From Aurelia coerulea (Eukaryota; Cnidaria; Scyphozoa; Semaeostomeae; Ulmaridae), in assembly GCA_039566865.1 (NCBI GenBank), contig CM076943.1, positions 21,689,163 to 21,753,162 of the forward strand: a DNA stretch of 64,000 bases, given 5' to 3'. Shown here piece after piece: positions 62,499 through 64,000 of this stretch. Below the pieces are notes generated by a model. It saw only the letters and a list, made by a program, of their open reading frames with translations, was not told the origin of the DNA and did no database searches. The position numbers were made by a program, and so were the translations under genes. Position 1 is the stretch's first letter, and every line of letters begins with the position of its first letter.

Positions 62499-62585
62499 AG
62501 CATAGGTTCCAATCCAAAATCTGTGTAAAAAGGTTGGTGTAAAATTCTATGAATGGCTCGAAAAAAATTTTGGGTTCTTATCTAC
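62499..62585 (+). mobile_element. AGCATAGGTTC-family fragment
   Basis: AGCATAGGTTCCAATCC, then AAAAAGGTTGGTGTAAAATT and ATGGCTCGAAAAAAATTTTG, match the left end of the family. The rest is absent. Confidence 0.6.
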
Positions 62586-62806
62586 ACATTACATTGCATT
62601 TTTACATTATATTACATGACATAGACCTTTTAACAATTCTACGAAACAGCCTGGATCGAGTGATATTTCCATCCATTTCTATACAAAGTGTTTAATTAAA
62701 TGGCGTTAGAGCTTCTATCTCTGTTGTTCACATTCGAAAATTCTACAAAATGTACGTTTCAAAATATTGTTTGGTTCAGATTCCTGTTGAGTAGCTGAGA
62801 GGTTTA

Positions 62807-62854
62807 TAGCCTGCGTGCAGACTCGACTATCCTAACGAGTCTGCACGCAGGCTA
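62807..62854. mobile_element. 48-bp hairpin element, TAGCCTGCGTGCAGACTC family
   Basis: TAGCCTGCGTGCAGACTCG and CGAGTCTGCACGCAGGCTA are perfect inverted repeats around a 10-bp loop. Exact AGAGGTTTA nonamers flank it (62798-62806 and 62855-62863). Confidence 0.9.
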
Positions 62855-63439
62855 AGAGGTTTATTACATTATAATACATTACGTTACATTTTATCATACT
62901 TTCATACTGTATATTATATCATAGAAAAAATCTGACTATATTATGTTCTATATTTATTCGTTTATGCTATTTAACCACAGAATACACTAACATTGGATTG
63001 ATGTCCTTACCGAACTCCATTTTCTCCAATCAACAATTAAACTTTTTTAGCACTGAACTACTGACGTTGAAAATTGTGACGTCATGAGAAAGGCACATGA
63101 CATAATTAAAAATAGATTTCATTTTTGGGTTCAGCTCCTGATGTTCTTTACACATGCCAAGTTTCAAGGCTCTAGGTTGTCCTTGTCTAGAACAGAAATA
63201 CAATAGGGGGCTGAATCAGCCACCTAGTCTTCCTAGAGCATCAAATTTTAAATAACTTGATTAATTTAATCAATTATTTAAATAATGAATAATAATGATT
63301 TAATTAATTTGATTTAAACATTTTAATTAATTTTAAATAATTTTTACCCAGTGCTGAATTTTCTTTTTTATAGCGATCCGATAAATGAATTTCTTACAAG
63401 CGGTTTCTTATATGAAAATACGTGTATGTGGATGGTTTA

Positions 63440-63936
63440 TAGCCTGTGTTCCAGACCACTTGAGAAGGAAAGTGGTCTGTGTAACGAAGCGCTAATTTGT
63501 GTTCAGACGATGAATTGAATTGTGAAATAATTAAGGGCATTCTTTCACGCATCTGATTGGCTGCAATGAAGTCAGTGATCAACACAACGGATGTCTTTGT
63601 GAATATGTGTGTTTTAAACAAATCAGGGCTGATCGTTTTTACTTTGTACGGGCGTAAAAACTCAGTAGGATTAGCAAGCACTCAAATCTCATTTTCTATG
63701 ATCGTAAAAAGTCAACAGGATTAGCAGACATTGAAATTTCCTATTCTTTGTATTGTAATGTGAGTTCTTCGCACGAGACAGGCTTTTCCTTCTGATAACA
63801 AAACAAATAGTAATTATGCGAATTGTTAGTTGCATACACTAATTTTTCTTCAGATTCGGAAGAACATTTCTGAACACGGATTACTGTTCCGTTACACAGA
63901 CCATTTTCCTTTCCAAATGGTCTGGAACACAGGCTA
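63440..63936. mobile_element. 497-bp TAGCCTGTGTTCCAGACC element
   Basis: TAGCCTGTGTTCCAGACCA and TGGTCTGGAACACAGGCTA are inverted termini; GTGGTCTGTGTAAC and GTTACACAGACCA also pair just inside. Flanks ATGGTTTA (63432-63439) and ATGGTTGA (63937-63944) agree at 7 of 8 positions. It belongs with the 60-bp hairpin at 10753. Confidence 0.75.
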
Positions 63937-64000
63937 ATGGTTGAGAATTTGTCTTTCCTAGCTTCTAAATGGTCAAGGTACAGATTCTGCTTCTTCATCA

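Overview
The window is nuclear DNA from an invertebrate animal. It is AT-rich, its genes are split by GT-AG introns, and every confident protein is a conserved eukaryotic or animal one (soluble guanylate cyclase beta, TMEM187, mitochondrial dihydrolipoamide dehydrogenase, RNA polymerase III subunit RPC9). The gene content and the dense load of short palindromic DNA transposons would suit a cnidarian such as a coral or sea anemone, but the phylum cannot be proved from this sequence alone.

Layout. 1-6831 (+): the last three coding exons of a soluble guanylate cyclase beta subunit; its start lies left of the window, and its last intron carries a 750-bp CTTG-based minisatellite. 6832-12999: intergenic, mostly one 3.35-kb non-autonomous transposon with GCGAGTT subterminal arrays and other elements nested in it. 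13000-13773 (-): intronless TMEM187-like membrane protein. 14054-42363 (+): a complete 20-exon dihydrolipoamide dehydrogenase (DLD) gene, reconstructed exon by exon to 514 codons with every splice phase matching. DLD and TMEM187 are divergent, with 280 bp between start codons, so they probably share a promoter region. 45822-46211 (-): intronless RPC9/CRCP. 46212-64000: no convincing host gene; a mosaic of palindromic elements, including a giant inverted repeat (about 47.4-55.4 kb) broken by an L2-like retrotransposon and hAT-like DNA elements.

The genes do not form a pathway. DLD is the shared E3 subunit of the mitochondrial 2-oxoacid dehydrogenase complexes and the glycine cleavage system. 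Guanylate cyclase makes cGMP. RPC9 belongs to RNA polymerase III. TMEM187 has no settled function.

The most unusual content is the repeat fraction. Several unrelated families of very small near-perfect hairpins (48-160 bp) sit between exact 8- or 9-bp target-site duplications. A roughly 520-bp palindromic family also makes 9-bp duplications and carries intact TGACGTCA (CRE-type) sites. TA-flanked palindromes ending in CCGGGT and 8-bp-duplicating hAT-like elements are nested in one another. All boundaries, duplications and splice sites were read by eye; no alignment or database search was run.
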